Positions 36,247 to 48,700 of a DNA stretch of 64,000 nucleotides are shown piece by piece; the stretch's first letter is position 1; the number at the start of each line of letters is the position of its first letter. This DNA comes from Clavelina lepadiformis (taxonomy: Eukaryota; Chordata; Ascidiacea; Aplousobranchia; Clavelinidae): NCBI RefSeq assembly GCF_947623445.1, contig NC_135243.1, positions 19,476,479 to 19,540,478 of the forward strand. Direction: 5' to 3'. The notes below the pieces were generated by a model. That model was not told where the DNA came from, did not search any database, and saw only the letters and a list, made by a program, of their open reading frames with translations. A program made the position numbers and the translations under genes.

Positions 36247-38207
36247 ATGAATAGTAAAAATCCATTAACTCTGTATGACTTGGGAAGAAAATTAATTGCA
36301 ATTCGTTTATATGAAAATGTATTGCGAAAGAAAAGTATTTCCTCTGTCAACAAATTCTTTTATGAGTTCTTCACCAGCAAATATTTGCCCGAACCAGTTA
36401 TAACAGATCTGGTAAAGGTCTTTATACTGGTCGTACATAAACGTATTGACATTCAAGATACGTCATGCTGTTGTTTAAAAGAATGTAAGACAAACAGAAA
36501 CGGAAAAGACACCATGCAAGCATCGAGCTATTTAAAGATCTGTAAAAGGACAACCTGTAACATGAAATTTCAGAAGTGGTCAAAAGAAATATTGAGAACT
36601 TGCATCCATATTTTAATGCTCACATGGACTGGAAGAAAGTTTTCACCTTTGTCCATCATAGAAGATTCGCCTATCCCTTTCGGCTTTTTATACACACCAA
36701 GAGAATTGCTGTACAAATATGTTTTCGAAGGATTTCTGGTTTCAAACAACATTTGGAAAGATAACATTTGGTCGATACGAGTTAAGCGCCGTTCCGGCGA
36801 AAAAGAATATTTACCACCACGTCACTTCCGGTCATGGTATATATTTCCAAGACTAAAAAACATAATAAAGGAAAGAAGAGAGAGGTTAGATTTGGACTTA
36901 GAGCGGCACCATGCGGGAGCGTTGAGTACAGCACAAACTTTAAATATCCTGTTGGACACACTTTGTGGTTTTTCTCCCGAATATGCAAAATCACAGGATT
37001 CTCAAACTGGTAAAATAATTTTATATTTTCTGGCTTTAGAATATATTTGAAATGCCAAATTTATCTCTGATATTCCGATAAAATCAAAATTATTTTTCAG
37101 CTAACTTTTCAACCACTGCCCCATCCATAAATCTGGAAATGTGTTCGTGGGATCCATGCAATTATATTTTTTCTTTAGTTTTACAACAATCTATAAGGTT
37201 TGGTTTTACAGTTAACACCATTTCTATCAGGTAATTTTCATTTACAAATTTTTTTAGCAAGTTTCTTTTTAGCATCTATGGTTTAAAGTGTAAGTAGAAA
37301 TAACACAATATTTTGAAATGCTCAATACGTTAAAAATCAAGTTTATTTTTATTGCTTTCTTTGGTAAAATTAATTTGATGACATTTTTTATGAACAGGTT
37401 CCAACATTTCTGTGATGTGATGGAAACAATTCTACAACGCTTATTTTTTCCCACTAATGTTCTTCAACTTCTTATCAGTGCGACTAACCCAACGGAAATT
37501 TTCAAACAAAAAGATTTATTGCTTCAGTTATCTCAATTGAAAAAGATTGAGATTTCGTACTGGTGGAAAGTAAAGTTTTCAATTTTCGAGGTAAGCGTTT
37601 ACAACTTTCACGTTTTATATATTTTACAATGAAAATATGCGTTGTAATATCAATGCAGCCAAGTTCACATCACCCTGATCTATGTGCATTTGTTTAGACC
37701 GCCTTCTTATGGAATGATTTATTCTGCAAATGGCCGCACTTACATTCCATACAGCTGAGCGGGGTACAAATGAGTTTTGAACAAACTAACACTGACAGTT
37801 GCTCCGCAAACAATCTTGTTTATTTCCCAAAGTCGTTGCTTTCACTGGAAATAGCTGATGGAAGTGTCACAGCAGATGTCCTTGATTGGTTGTCCACTTG
37901 CTGCCAAGAAATCTGTCAATCAAACCCAACCAAAATATTTTTAAGAGAACTGACGCTTTCTTACGAAACTTGCCTTGCTAATGACTTGAACGTGTGGAAA
38001 AGTTTCCTTTCTTTATTGGACAAATCGTTGATGAACCTGCACAAGGTCACCCTCAACCATTGCGGTCTAACTGACGACCAATCAAAGCATTTGACCGATT
38101 TGGTTAATTCGAAGGAATGCTGCAACCCGTTCAAGTCGTTCATTATAAACCAGAATGAATTAACTCTCTCAAATGATACAGGATGCTGTTGCTTCTTTCG
38201 AATATGA
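36247..38207 (+). CDS. leucine-rich-repeat protein, probably 3'-truncated
   Basis: Exons 36247-37009, 37101-37230, 37398-37590 and 37698-38207 join in phase (1596 nt, 531 residues). The N-terminal 250 residues are basic with a cysteine cluster (CCCLKEC) and no domain I can name. The C-terminal half holds leucine-rich units such as LKKIEISYW, LHSIQLSGVQM, LLSLEIADG, LRELTLSY and LHKVTLNHCGLTDDQ. The last repeat starts (NELTLSNDTG) and then breaks into a cysteine run and a stop, close to where duplicated sequence resumes (about 38.36 kb), so the true 3' end is probably missing. The layout, unknown N-terminal domain plus irregular LRRs, recalls LRRC41- or LRRC14-like proteins, but I cannot confirm that. 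Possibly an inactive fragment. Confidence 0.6.
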
Positions 38208-38485
38208 ACATGATTGCAATTCAATGCCGACTGGAATTTGCTGGTACATTGTCAAGTTCTTGTGTGTGTTGCCGTTGCTATTCTGCGTCTCGCTCCCAAC
38301 TACTTCCAAGTACATCAGTAATAAAAATTGTGATTGATCATTTTGTTGATTTTGACGTATTATCGCACAACAACCCAAACTTTGAAATTTAGTGTATATG
38401 GTGACCAAAGTGGAAATCGCAATCCACCGCCTTCGCGGCAAGCTTTGGGAACCAGTTAAGCGGACCAAGACAAAATCATGACTTA
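38208..38485. other. boundary between single-copy stretch and repeats
   Basis: At about 38355-38455 it contains a shortened copy of the 3' part of the VYRNPQQGKK exon (ACAACCCAAACTTTGAAA, then CTTCGCGGCAAGCTTTG). No gene. Confidence 0.4.
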
Positions 38486-38868
38486 CCGTATTTTGTTGAA
38501 TAGAAACCACGGCTACTATTTTTTTTATTTTTGACCGTTTTGTGCGGCTTCTATTCGAAGTCGGCTTCTATTCGAAGGCGGCTTCTATTTTGGTTACATG
38601 AAGTACCGGTAGTGTTGATAAGGTGACAATAAAATTCTGCGCTCTCTTTTGACAAAAAGGTTTTATTTTATTACTATCAGATCACTACTGTAATGTGACA
38701 ATTGCTGTTTATCGCATGTGCAAGCTCTCAATGACAGGCTTTATATTACACCGAAGCAATTTCATCATTGTATTCTGTGGCTTCTATGCGAGGGCGGCTT
38801 CTATTGTTTATTTTTAATCAAATCGAGCGGTTTCTATTCGAAGGCGGCTTCTATTCAACAAAATACGG
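38486..38868. mobile_element. short inverted-repeat element (MITE-like), copy 2
   Basis: 383 bp bounded by CCGTATTTTGTTGAATAG and its complement. Interior repeats of TTCTATTCGAAGGCGG occur next to both ends. It marks the left end of the 5 kb direct repeat shared with 16984-22015. Confidence 0.65.
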
Positions 38869-39261
38869 CACTGGAAATTACTTCCTACAAAAAAGACTTA
38901 AGATAACTTTTCCGTAACAATCAATCACCACGGTTGTGTTGGCAACTGATACACTCGAAATAATGATTGAACATAAAAATATCATTTCGCGCACTTGACC
39001 CATCTTCGCCTTAAATGGTTTGCTTTTAAACGCTCCTTGTGTCATTCAAACCTTGCTTTAGGTTTCACGAACTGGGTGTGAGGATTGTCCTTAAAACTAG
39101 TGACGTAGCGACCCAAATACATCAGTGCAAGCAAGTTCTTCAGTGTTACCTCACAAAGGAACACCTGTAAAACGCAAGAAAGCTCAAATACTCGTCCTGT
39201 GCGTTTGCAAACAAGAAAATGTTTATGGGGAAATAGCTTACAGTGATACATTTTGTTGTAG

Positions 39262-39606
39262 GTATACCGGAACCCACAGCAAGGAAAAAAATACGCAGAA
39301 ATCACTGAGCCAAGTAATGTGGATGCATTTGACCACGTCATAAAACATGTCGGGCATCAGGGATTGGAATTAAACTTACGGCAGGATCAAGTTGGAACTT
39401 TATTTTACTCACACAAATCCGTATCCGCTTTGTATTATGCAGTAAAACTTTCCAGTCAAAAAATGGGAATAGCCCCAACCAGCAAAACAACAACCCAAAC
39501 TTTGAAAGGACTCCACTCCCAACCAGGAACTGAACTCGCCGCTTTCACGACAAGGTTTGAAACCAAAGTGGAAATTGCAACCTTCTGCCTTCGCGGCAAG
39601 CTTTAA
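39262..39606 (+). CDS. unidentified exon (VYRNPQQGKK), copy 2
   Basis: Duplicate of 17740-18084 with the acceptor, the frame and the stop all retained. Amino-acid differences include DQVIK to DHVIK and LYHAV to LYYAV. Product not recognised. Confidence 0.35.
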   Translation, partial: VYRNPQQGKKYAEITEPSNVDAFDHVIKHVGHQGLELNLRQDQVGTLFYSHKSVSALYYAVKLSSQKMGIAPTSKTTTQTLKGLHSQPGTELAAFTTRFETKVEIATFCLRGKL

Positions 39607-41557
39607 AACCAATGTCCAGCATTGAAATACCAAAATTTTTAATTGAAAAATTAATGTTTCGCTTTTAAGTCTTTCCCACCTAGAACCACACAAATATTTC
39701 AGAATTAGTCGGTTAGGTTTTTTGATAAAAGTATCAGGAACTGAAAAGGGTTAAACCTGAAACTTGTCAAGAAACTTGGAAATGATTAAACGTTTGATAA
39801 TTAGTAATAGTCAATTGATACTCTATTGCCAACTAAAGTCAGAAGTGTAGGTAATAGGAGTTTAGCCTATGTCCAATTAGACGAAAAGGAGAGAAATTAA
39901 CAACGTGAAGCTTCGTAATTGAATAAATTATGATTGTTATAAACATTAAAGATTTCAAAGTCCAATCTCATGCGCCCCTGTAGTTATTGTTCTTTTGGAC
40001 CGAACATGGTTACCCGTCAAACCGGTACCGTACTGGTTGCCGTGGTTGGGCAATAAGCTATCACCTATCAACCTATTAGCAGTTAGAGCAATCGATACAG
40101 CTGTAACACTTACATACGTGATTTACAGTAGGTATTGCTAAGCCTATGATTTTGTTGATATTGACTGTGATTAGTTACCTATTACATCATAAGGCCCTTG
40201 TACATACTAATTATCCGGTTTTTACTCGAACAATATACGAATCGGATAGATGTGTAAGAACATTTACGGTAACGTATAAAATGAAAAATTATCTTCATAG
40301 TGATAAGTTTTCCGGTGGTGACGTCATCAGGATTAAGATCTTCAGACATAAAATATTTTTGGAAAGAAAATATCAATCTGACACTGCGTCGATTGCAAGA
40401 CTGCGAACAAGGCTTGCCACTTATACATAAAATTGTTAAAAAAAAATTGTCACTATGACTAGTCACGATGAAGATTGAGTGTCACATTCAACTTTTTATA
40501 ACTAGCTTATTGTTGGTTGTTATAGAGCAACGTATTCACCATATTTGCATTTTAAAGCATAAGTTGCACGGTGGTGCGTATGACACATTGATCACACTTT
40601 TAATATATTTGTATAAAAGTTAGTGTTGAAGTATATAAGCTTTTACAAGGCAGTCAGAAATAGCGATAATGACGAAATTATGTAAATGCAAATGTTTTAT
40701 TCGACCTGTTTTGTTCTGAGGTTTGGGCGATATACAGTGCGATTAGTCATATCTGTAAATCCTGGCTGTAAGATTTCATAAAGATGTGCCTCCAATATTG
40801 AGTTGTTTATACCGTTTTCAAAACATCCATGTTCGATGAGTAAATGAGAGAATTCGGCTAGGCAGTCCGGTCGTTATTCAAGGAAAGTACCTGGTAGTCT
40901 AGGCAACAAGGAAACGTCCGCGACAATTTCAATATTCGCGTTATCGTAAACCAACCAGCACTGGCCAGGTAGCATATAACATGACGAGCTAAGGTGCAAT
41001 TGCCCAGACCACCACAACTGCATTAACGGACTGGGCGAGGTGTTGAACCTGCAATACTAGCAAAATCTTGCAACTAACTAATCATTTATGAAGTATCACG
41101 TCACAGAAACAACTTTTTTATTTACGACGAGTATAAAAATTACAATTGGAAAACTTGCACAATGTTAAAATCTTGATGAGGGAACATTGTACATGGATTA
41201 CAACGGCACGGTTTATGCAGTACTAAGATATATTTATGGGATTATTCAATGCTATGCCGATATTTGTTTACAGTTAACCATGAGCAGTTACCATCAATAC
41301 GACCAGCATGGATATATATATGTAAATTAGTAAATTCAAAACTGAAAATTCGTTGAAACAAGGACAGAAGCGATTACAGCATTTCTTGACATAACAAACC
41401 AAATGAAATACGGAATATCTCCCACTGTTGAAGTATAGGAGTGACGACTTTTAAAATAATGAGATATTTTCATCTGCGTGAAATATGCAACGAACTCACT
41501 CGAGAAACGCAGAAATAACAAACAGTTTCACAGCAATACATTGAACAAAATGTCTTT
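39607..41557. other. spacer before CCCH copy 4
   Basis: Duplicate of about 18085-20033. It includes a PYWLPWLG segment (about 40.01-40.13 kb) and the frameshifted version of the small secreted-like ORF (40146-40430). No gene supported. Confidence 0.4.
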
Positions 41558-43293
41558 TTATGGTTGAGACAGATATTTGGGCGCTTGAAGTTCGCTTGGT
41601 CCGTGGGCTAAAGCACAAATCGATCCTCTGGGACAATTTCCGTTGATCCAACTAAATTCAGCATAATGTTTCAATTAGTTTGATAACTTCAATTAAAACA
41701 TAAGCATATACAGTTAACTTGTATCTATTTTAATTTTAAACCAAGCGGTAACTTACCCTTCACAAATTTGGGTTTTAAACTTGAACACTGTCGAATAATC
41801 TTTCCGTTTTTCAAACAGGTTATGGGCAAAGTTGCACTGTGGTCCATAAGAACATTTTCCTGTTATAAGTAAATCTTTGCAGAATTTTGTTTTGAATTTC
41901 ATGCTAAGTTCATCTGCGCCTGAAAATGCAAAAAATGCATTGAAATGTGTTGCGATAGAACAATTGAATGACACCCATGATTTGTTAAGCTTCATTAAAG
42001 TAAATATTTACTCACAAAAATCTGCCCTACGCTCTACTAGAGTACAAAAGTTAAGAACGTACTATGTGCAAATACACATTTGTATCTCAAATTGCAGTTT
42101 CCATTTGAAGTGAAATTTTTACAAAGACGATTCTTGTAGAAAGGAAAATTCTTTTCTTCTTTGTTGTGATAAAAAGTACATTTGTCCCCATAAGGACATT
42201 TGCCAAATGCATACATATTAGTGCACGGTTTTGTTTTAAAATTAAGGACGCTTGCAGGAGGACGTCTTCCATTATTACCTAAACATGCACATTATAACAT
42301 CATTATAGATGAAGCAATAATTACCGTAAACATTCCAAACTCAAAGTTATAAATTAGAGCTAGTTTGAAACAAATATTTTATCCAAAAAATATCACAGCG
42401 CACACCCCAAAAACTTACTATAGACGAAGTAACACTCCGAGTCAAAATTGCAGCTTCCAATTAAAATCCAACTTTTACTAAGACCTGTTGGTAATGCGAG
42501 ATCAGTTTCGTCACATGACAAAGTGTCGTCCCAATGATTAAAATTTTCTGACGGCATAATAGACTTTTGTGCTGTGCGAGGTAAAAACTCGGGGACTGTA
42601 GGATCTAAAGTACTGACGTAATTATGTTTTTCCTCATGGATTAGGTTGCAGTTCGGTCCGAGTTCACATAGACCTTCGTCGTGATACCTGATAAATATAA
42701 ACAAATTTACGTCGTTTCGTGATGTCGATTACCTCAATCATGACTTGTGCCTGATCTAACTTAACTCTAGTGACAGTCTTATGCAACTATGAAGTCAAGG
42801 TCACTTACTTTGGACATAATTTATTCTTTTTGACTTTACAACCAGAGGAATATGTATGCGTCCTTTCAAACGACGTGACTGGAAAATCTATAACAAAAAC
42901 GTCATTAAAATTGACCGGAACCTGCGACCAATTTTGTTAGACTTTGTCATTTAACAATCTATGCTAACACTCTAACGTACTAATAAGTGTGTTATATGAC
43001 GCTTTAAAACAACTCTTTTGCGGTCTGTTATATTGCAATGTTTATGTGAGCCAAGAGCTAGTAACTTTATTTTTGATTGAGTAATAATTTGAGGAAAAAC
43101 TTCAACGTTTCATCACACGCATCATCAAATAATTTCTACATTTGTAGGTTGTTATTGAAATTTACTCAGCTGCTATATCTATTGATACCTTGGTTGCAAT
43201 CAAACCAGTTATAACATCACATTGACAAACATGACGACTAGTTTATTGACGAAAACCACAACTTACTTTGAAATTCTGATCAACCCTTTCCAT
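41558..43293 (-). pseudogene. CCCH zinc-finger gene, copy 4 (start exon frameshifted)
   Basis: Minus-strand exons are 43267-43293, 42809-42887, 42419-42687, 42063-42278, 41757-41919 and 41558-41651. All match copy 3 closely, but exon 1 is 27 nt instead of 28: one base is lost after ATGGAAAGG. The start codon is therefore out of frame with the fingers unless another start or splice site is used. All finger residues are otherwise intact, including both fingers in exon 4. This is the mildest lesion of the broken copies, and a full protein could be made from an alternative first exon. Confidence 0.65.
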
Positions 43294-43535
43294 CTTTCTC
43301 CAGTAAAATTCAACAAGTGTATCACGAAAGTGGTTCTATAATTGTGTCTGAGGTCGAATCCAGTTTTCAGGGTATTTAAAGGAAAACTGTGTCTGATAAG
43401 AACGCGATTCCTGGAGTTAGTAAATGTTATACTTTACACCTACTATCTATCTATGGCACTTCTAAATTTTTCCTATCTTTTACGTAGCATCGGCGAAAGG
43501 GGAAAAATTGCACCTCAATTAGTTTTTTATCTCTC

Positions 43536-43897
43536 GTCTTTATTCTAACTCGTCCACTTGTGAGTTCGATGTTTACACTGATTAGCAGCGAACAATGATT
43601 ATATATTTTGAGTTACCGAACTAGATTATATGTTTTCATGTGACAAAAAATAATCTTAACATTTCAGTCTCATGAAACATCGTAAATTTGAAACAACATA
43701 CCTACATATTAATTATTTTAACATAAAATTAACCAAAAAAGGATTTTCGCAACTAACATAGAAGTAAAGCAATGGAATATTGAGTTGCGTTAGGTGTTTT
43801 ATTCACTGGTGTTTCATGCCAGTATACAGTTACACACAGATTTTAACACGCAAGTTTTTACTTCATTGTAGCAAGATATTGGCCAATCTGTGTTCTG
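43536..43897. other. spacer at the centre of the palindrome
   Basis: The left arm, upstream region of CCCH copy 4, ends near 43535 (TTTTTTATCTCTCG). The right arm begins near 43898 with the complement (AGAGATAAAAAATTAATTG). The roughly 360-bp spacer contains the decayed start of the small-peptide ORF (TGA at its fourth codon). Confidence 0.75.
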
Positions 43898-45218
43898 TGA
43901 GAGATAAAAAATTAATTGAGGTGCAATTTTTCACCTTTCGCCGATGCTACGTAAGTGATAAGAAATATTTAGAAGTGCCATAGATAGATAGTAGGTGTAA
44001 AGTATAACATTTACTAACTCCAGGAATCGCGTTCTTATCAGACACAGTTTTCCTTTAAATACCCTGAAAACTGGATTCGACCTCAGACACAATTATAGAA
44101 CCACTTTCGTGATACACTTGTTGAATTTTACATTGAGGTAATCGACATCACGAAACGACATAAATTTGTTTATATTTATCAGGTATCACGACGAAGGTCT
44201 ATGTGAACTCGGACCGAACTGCAACCTAATCCATGAGAAAAAACATAATTACGTCAGTACTTTAGATCCAACCGTCCCCGAGTTTTTACCTCGAACAGCA
44301 CAAAACTCTTTTATGCCGTCAGAAAATTTTAATCATTGGGACGACACTTTGTCATGTGACGAAACTGATCTCGCATTACCAACAGGTCTTAGTAAAAGTT
44401 GGATTTTAATTGGAAGCTGCAATTTTGACTCGGAGTGTTACTTCGTCTATAGTAAGTTTTTGGGGTGTGCGCCGTGATATTTTTTGGATAAAATATTTGT
44501 TTCAAACTAGCTCTAATTTATAACTTTGAGTTTGGAATGTTTACGGTAATTATTGCTTCATCTATAATGATGTTATAATGTGCATGTTTAGGTAATAATG
44601 GAAGACGTCCTCCTGCAAGCGTCCTTAATTTTAAAACAAAACCGTGCACTAATATGTATGCATTTGGCAAATGTCCTTATGGGGACAAATGTACTTTTTA
44701 TCACAACAAAGAAGAAAAGAATTTTCCTTTCTACAAGAATCGTCTTTGTAAAAATTTCACTTCAAATGGAAACGGCAATTTGAGATACAAATGTGTATTT
44801 GCACATAGTACGTTCTTAAATTTTGTATTCTAGTAGAGCGTAGGGCAGATTTTTGTGAGTAAATATTTACTTTAATGAAGCTTAACAAATCATGGGTGTC
44901 ATTCATTTGTTCTATCGCAACTCATTACAATGCATTTTTTGCATTTTCAGGCTCAGATGAACTTAGCGTGAAAATCAAAACAAAATTCTGCAAAGATTTA
45001 CTTCTAACAGGAAAATGTTCTTATGGACCACAGTGCAACTTTGCCCATAACCTGTTTGAAAAACGGAAAGATTATTCGACAGTGTTCAAGTTTAAAACCC
45101 AAATTTGTGAAGGGTAGGTTAACTGCTTGGTTTGAAATTAAAATAGATACAAGTTAACTGTATATGCTTATGTTTTAATTGAAGTTATCAAACTAATTGA
45201 AACATTATGCTGAATTTA

Positions 45219-45225
45219 GTTGGAT
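45219..45225. repeat. target-site duplication, left
   Basis: GTTGGAT before the left end of the P-like element, repeated at 51494-51500. The empty site in CCCH copy 6 (about 56639-56645) has it once. An 8-bp duplication GTTGGATC also fits if one end base is assigned differently. Confidence 0.85.
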
Positions 45226-45600
45226 CAAAGAGATTTAAACACATGAGTAGAAACTTCTCTTTTGCGCATGACGTCATGTTTGTTTCTTTTATTCTCTTGG
45301 AGCATATTCTACTTTCTCCACGGTCACGGTTCACTACATAACAATAAACATGCAGACGACGACAATGATTTTCAGATCTGTTTGCTGCTGGAACAGATTA
45401 GTCTTATTATTACGGTGCAGTTGTTGGGATCCAATAGGTGTTAATTTTAATTGAAATTAATTAATGAAATCAGGTGAGAGTTTTAGGTTCAGCAATTAAC
45501 TTAGTTTCAGTTCCTTGAACTGATAATGCTGCTGTTTTGTATCAAGGCATGGCTTAGCCTACTTGAGTTGCGCGGGAAGATTTTTTCGTTCACCACATTT
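45226..45600 (+). repeat. left terminal inverted repeat of the P-like element
   Basis: 375 bp, pairing with 51119-51493 with few mismatches. It contains a palindromic TGACGTCA (45269-45276) and a GGTGCAGTTGTTGG motif that recurs at the start of the minus-strand gene. A 60-codon open frame inside each repeat is a by-product. Confidence 0.9.
45269..45276. promoter_or_regulatory. CRE-like palindrome in the left TIR
   Basis: TGACGTCA, the consensus for CREB/ATF-type bZIP factors, lies 44 bp inside the element and again in the right TIR at 51443-51450. Its use as a promoter or transposase-binding element is inferred only. Confidence 0.35.
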
Positions 45601-45781
45601 AAGGTAAAAATAAAATGAATGGATGAAAAATTTAGATAGACCGAGTCATATTGTATTGTTTCATCTGCGCATAAAATTACGCTCCACGCGCAGAATAAAA
45701 ACTTTACAGATTAAGACTCAATAGTACAGGTCTTATGTTGCAGGCTTTGAGTTATTGAAATAAGCTAAATAGTCTGAAATA

Positions 45782-48700
45782 ATGGCAAACTTGTGCTGTT
45801 TACCAATGTGCAACAACAGGTCACCTGCCGTGACTCTGTTTAAGATACCTTCGAGAAAATTTGTAAAAAGGAGAAGGAAAGCTGGGCAGAAAGGTTAGAG
45901 TGTATCGTGCTGGCTTGCAGAAGCGACAAGCACATAAAAAATCTATTTGCTCGAGATGCTGTGAAAATGTGTGAAGTGCATTTTGAAAGATCTGACATTG
46001 TTTTAAGTAAAATTTGTTTTACATACACTTACATGTAGTGTAACTAGTGTATTGAGGAAAGATATTTAATGTAATGGCATATCTAGCGTTTGATGCAGTG
46101 TTTGTTTTCCATGAGATGGTTTGATGCAGAACTTCATTAAATTTACTAGCGAGTGAGCACAGCATACCACTGCATCTGTAACAAGCTATTAGTGCAAACC
46201 TTCACTGTGGTTTCAGATTAATATATGTACCATTACAAGTATCAAAATTGAAAATGTTCATGTATGCACAAATAAGAGTTTTTTTGCAGAGGGTTCCCGT
46301 AAAGAATTACGTGAAGGAGCAGTACCCACTTTGTCTTTGCCTAAGCTGACTTTGGCGCAGGTACATTCAAGAAAGCCGCCGAAGAAGCGTATCTTTGAAA
46401 CAAAAGTACATTTCAAATCTGTTGCGTCCTTGAAATCTGCTCGCTTGCCGGAAGGTTGGCAGAGGTCATTTGAAAACAAAAATCTTGTTTTTTCTTTTTA
46501 TGATGGCTGTGATCAACCTAAATACTCGATTGGAGTATTATATGACATGTCATTAAGGATATGCTATTATGGCTGGAAAGCACCTCGCTCAAGTTGTATT
46601 TACTCCCTGGACATAACTACTCAAACACTACACGGCACCATAAAAGATATTGAATCGTTTTCAATATGTTCTGGATTGTATAATTCTGGAAGTGGCCTGC
46701 CACACATGACCACCAAACCTATGACACCATTCAGTTCTGAAAATGCACCAACAGTTAGGAAACTTGCATACAGGTGAAACTAGTTTTTCAATTGTGCCTA
46801 TTGCATTTGTTACATAAATGAAATTCATCATTATTTAACATTGAATGAATCATATAGAGTGGTGGGATTCAGCCGGTTCGTGCGAACCGGTTCTTGGAAT
46901 TTTAATGACATCTGCGAACTGTTTGTTAACAAGCATATGTATAAGCCTATGTGTATGTCGGTAACGGGTCAATATGGCATGCTGCTAGTGAGAGAAGGAA
47001 ATTTTAACATATTTCAATCCCACCGCTGACCATATACTTACTTATTTTTGGTAACACTGATAATGCATTGCACTTAAAGTGTACACCGTATCTTAGGCAT
47101 ATTTTGTGACTTTTCTTGTTAAATGAACCAAATTTCTTGTTGTTAGAAATGCAAGTTGTGAACTTTTTCTCAAGGAAAGTGGTCAGTGCAGGATTTGTTG
47201 TAATGTAGATGAAAAGGAGGGACGGCTCAACCAGAAAAGGCTAAATTATTACCATATGGTTAAAGATCAACCTTTAAAACGATCAGCGCAGCCAACATTT
47301 AACCTACCATCTCGAATTACCTCCACCTTTACTGCTAATGAAATTTGGTGATATTGCACTTCGTAATCCTATTAGTAATAGTCTCATTCGCAAGGTTGTC
47401 AGTGTCAGTAGCTGTGCTTTTTACACTTAACTATATGTAGGTTGAGCAAGGCCAGAAGATAGAAATAAAACAGTATTATTTAAGATAGTCTTGTTGTTAT
47501 GAAGTAAATCTTTATTAGCATTAGAGAATTGGAAGCTAAGGTTTCGACTCTGTTAGCTGATGATACGGTGCAAGTGGAGGTAGATAAAATTATGTCAGAT
47601 GACATGACAGCCATTGTTAAAGCAGGTATCATACCGATTACAAAGCTGGTAATCCAGAATATGTTACTTATAACTATTCTAATGAAGCTACAAATGTAAT
47701 GTGATGCACCTACACAATGCATATAACTCAGTCTTTTTTGTGTCGTGTGTTTTTGTGAAGTTTACGTAAATATCATACATTTTTTTTAGCTCAAGATGAG
47801 GATAAAATTGATAACTTCTGCTCAATCTTTTGGAAAGAGCAGCAAAAGCTAAATAGTATGAAAAGAAATGGGGAAAGATATCACCCTGAGTTAATAAAGT
47901 AGGTTTAGGTCCCCTTGAGTAATAAACTACTGAAGTAATTGGTGTAAAGATATCAACATGTTTTAAGTTCAGTTGACCTCAATTTTTTGTTTATTTCGTA
48001 AAAGCGTGCTAAAATCAACCCTTGCAATTTTCTTTATAGATTCTGTTTGAGTCTAGCTGCTAAAAGTAAAAGTGCCTATGAAGAATTACGACAAAGTGGC
48101 ATTTTACGACTACCAAGCTCACGCACCCTAAATGACTATCGGTAGCGTATGGGTTCTGTTCTCTGCAATTTGGCTACTACTAGCTACTTACGAGCAATTG
48201 TTTCACTTGCTCACTTTTGTACTGTTTTCAGAAACGTTTACTGCACTGCACCTGGCATTCAAGATAATGTTTTAGAAGAACTGAAATCCAAAAGTCTCAG
48301 TCTAGCATCACATGAACGATTTCTCGTTATATCAATCGATGAAATGAAAGGTGAAACTTTTCTTGGTATTTTTAACACTATTAATCACACTGTGTAAGAT
48401 TCTTATTCATGCTTTATGACAAAACAATGACACAAGTTATTAACTGTATATGCACGAGATATAGCCTGTTGCTTATTTTGTTTACAGTGAAAGAAAATAT
48501 TGTGTATAATGCAGCAACAGACCGAATAATAGGATTTGTTGATCTGGGTGTCGACAGACAATACAATAATGAAGCTCCTGCCACACATGCCCTACAATTT
48601 TATGGTAGGAGTATCCTCAGCAATTTTTCCCGGCCTATTGTCTTTTATGCCACCAAGAATACAAAGGCATTTCACTTGGTTAGCATGTTCTGGGAAGTGG

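Noticed and set aside
45262-45444. 60-residue secreted-like frame starting MRMTSCLFLLF (also at 51275-51457)
   Set aside because: It lies wholly inside both terminal inverted repeats and is explained by their sequence; no transcript signal.
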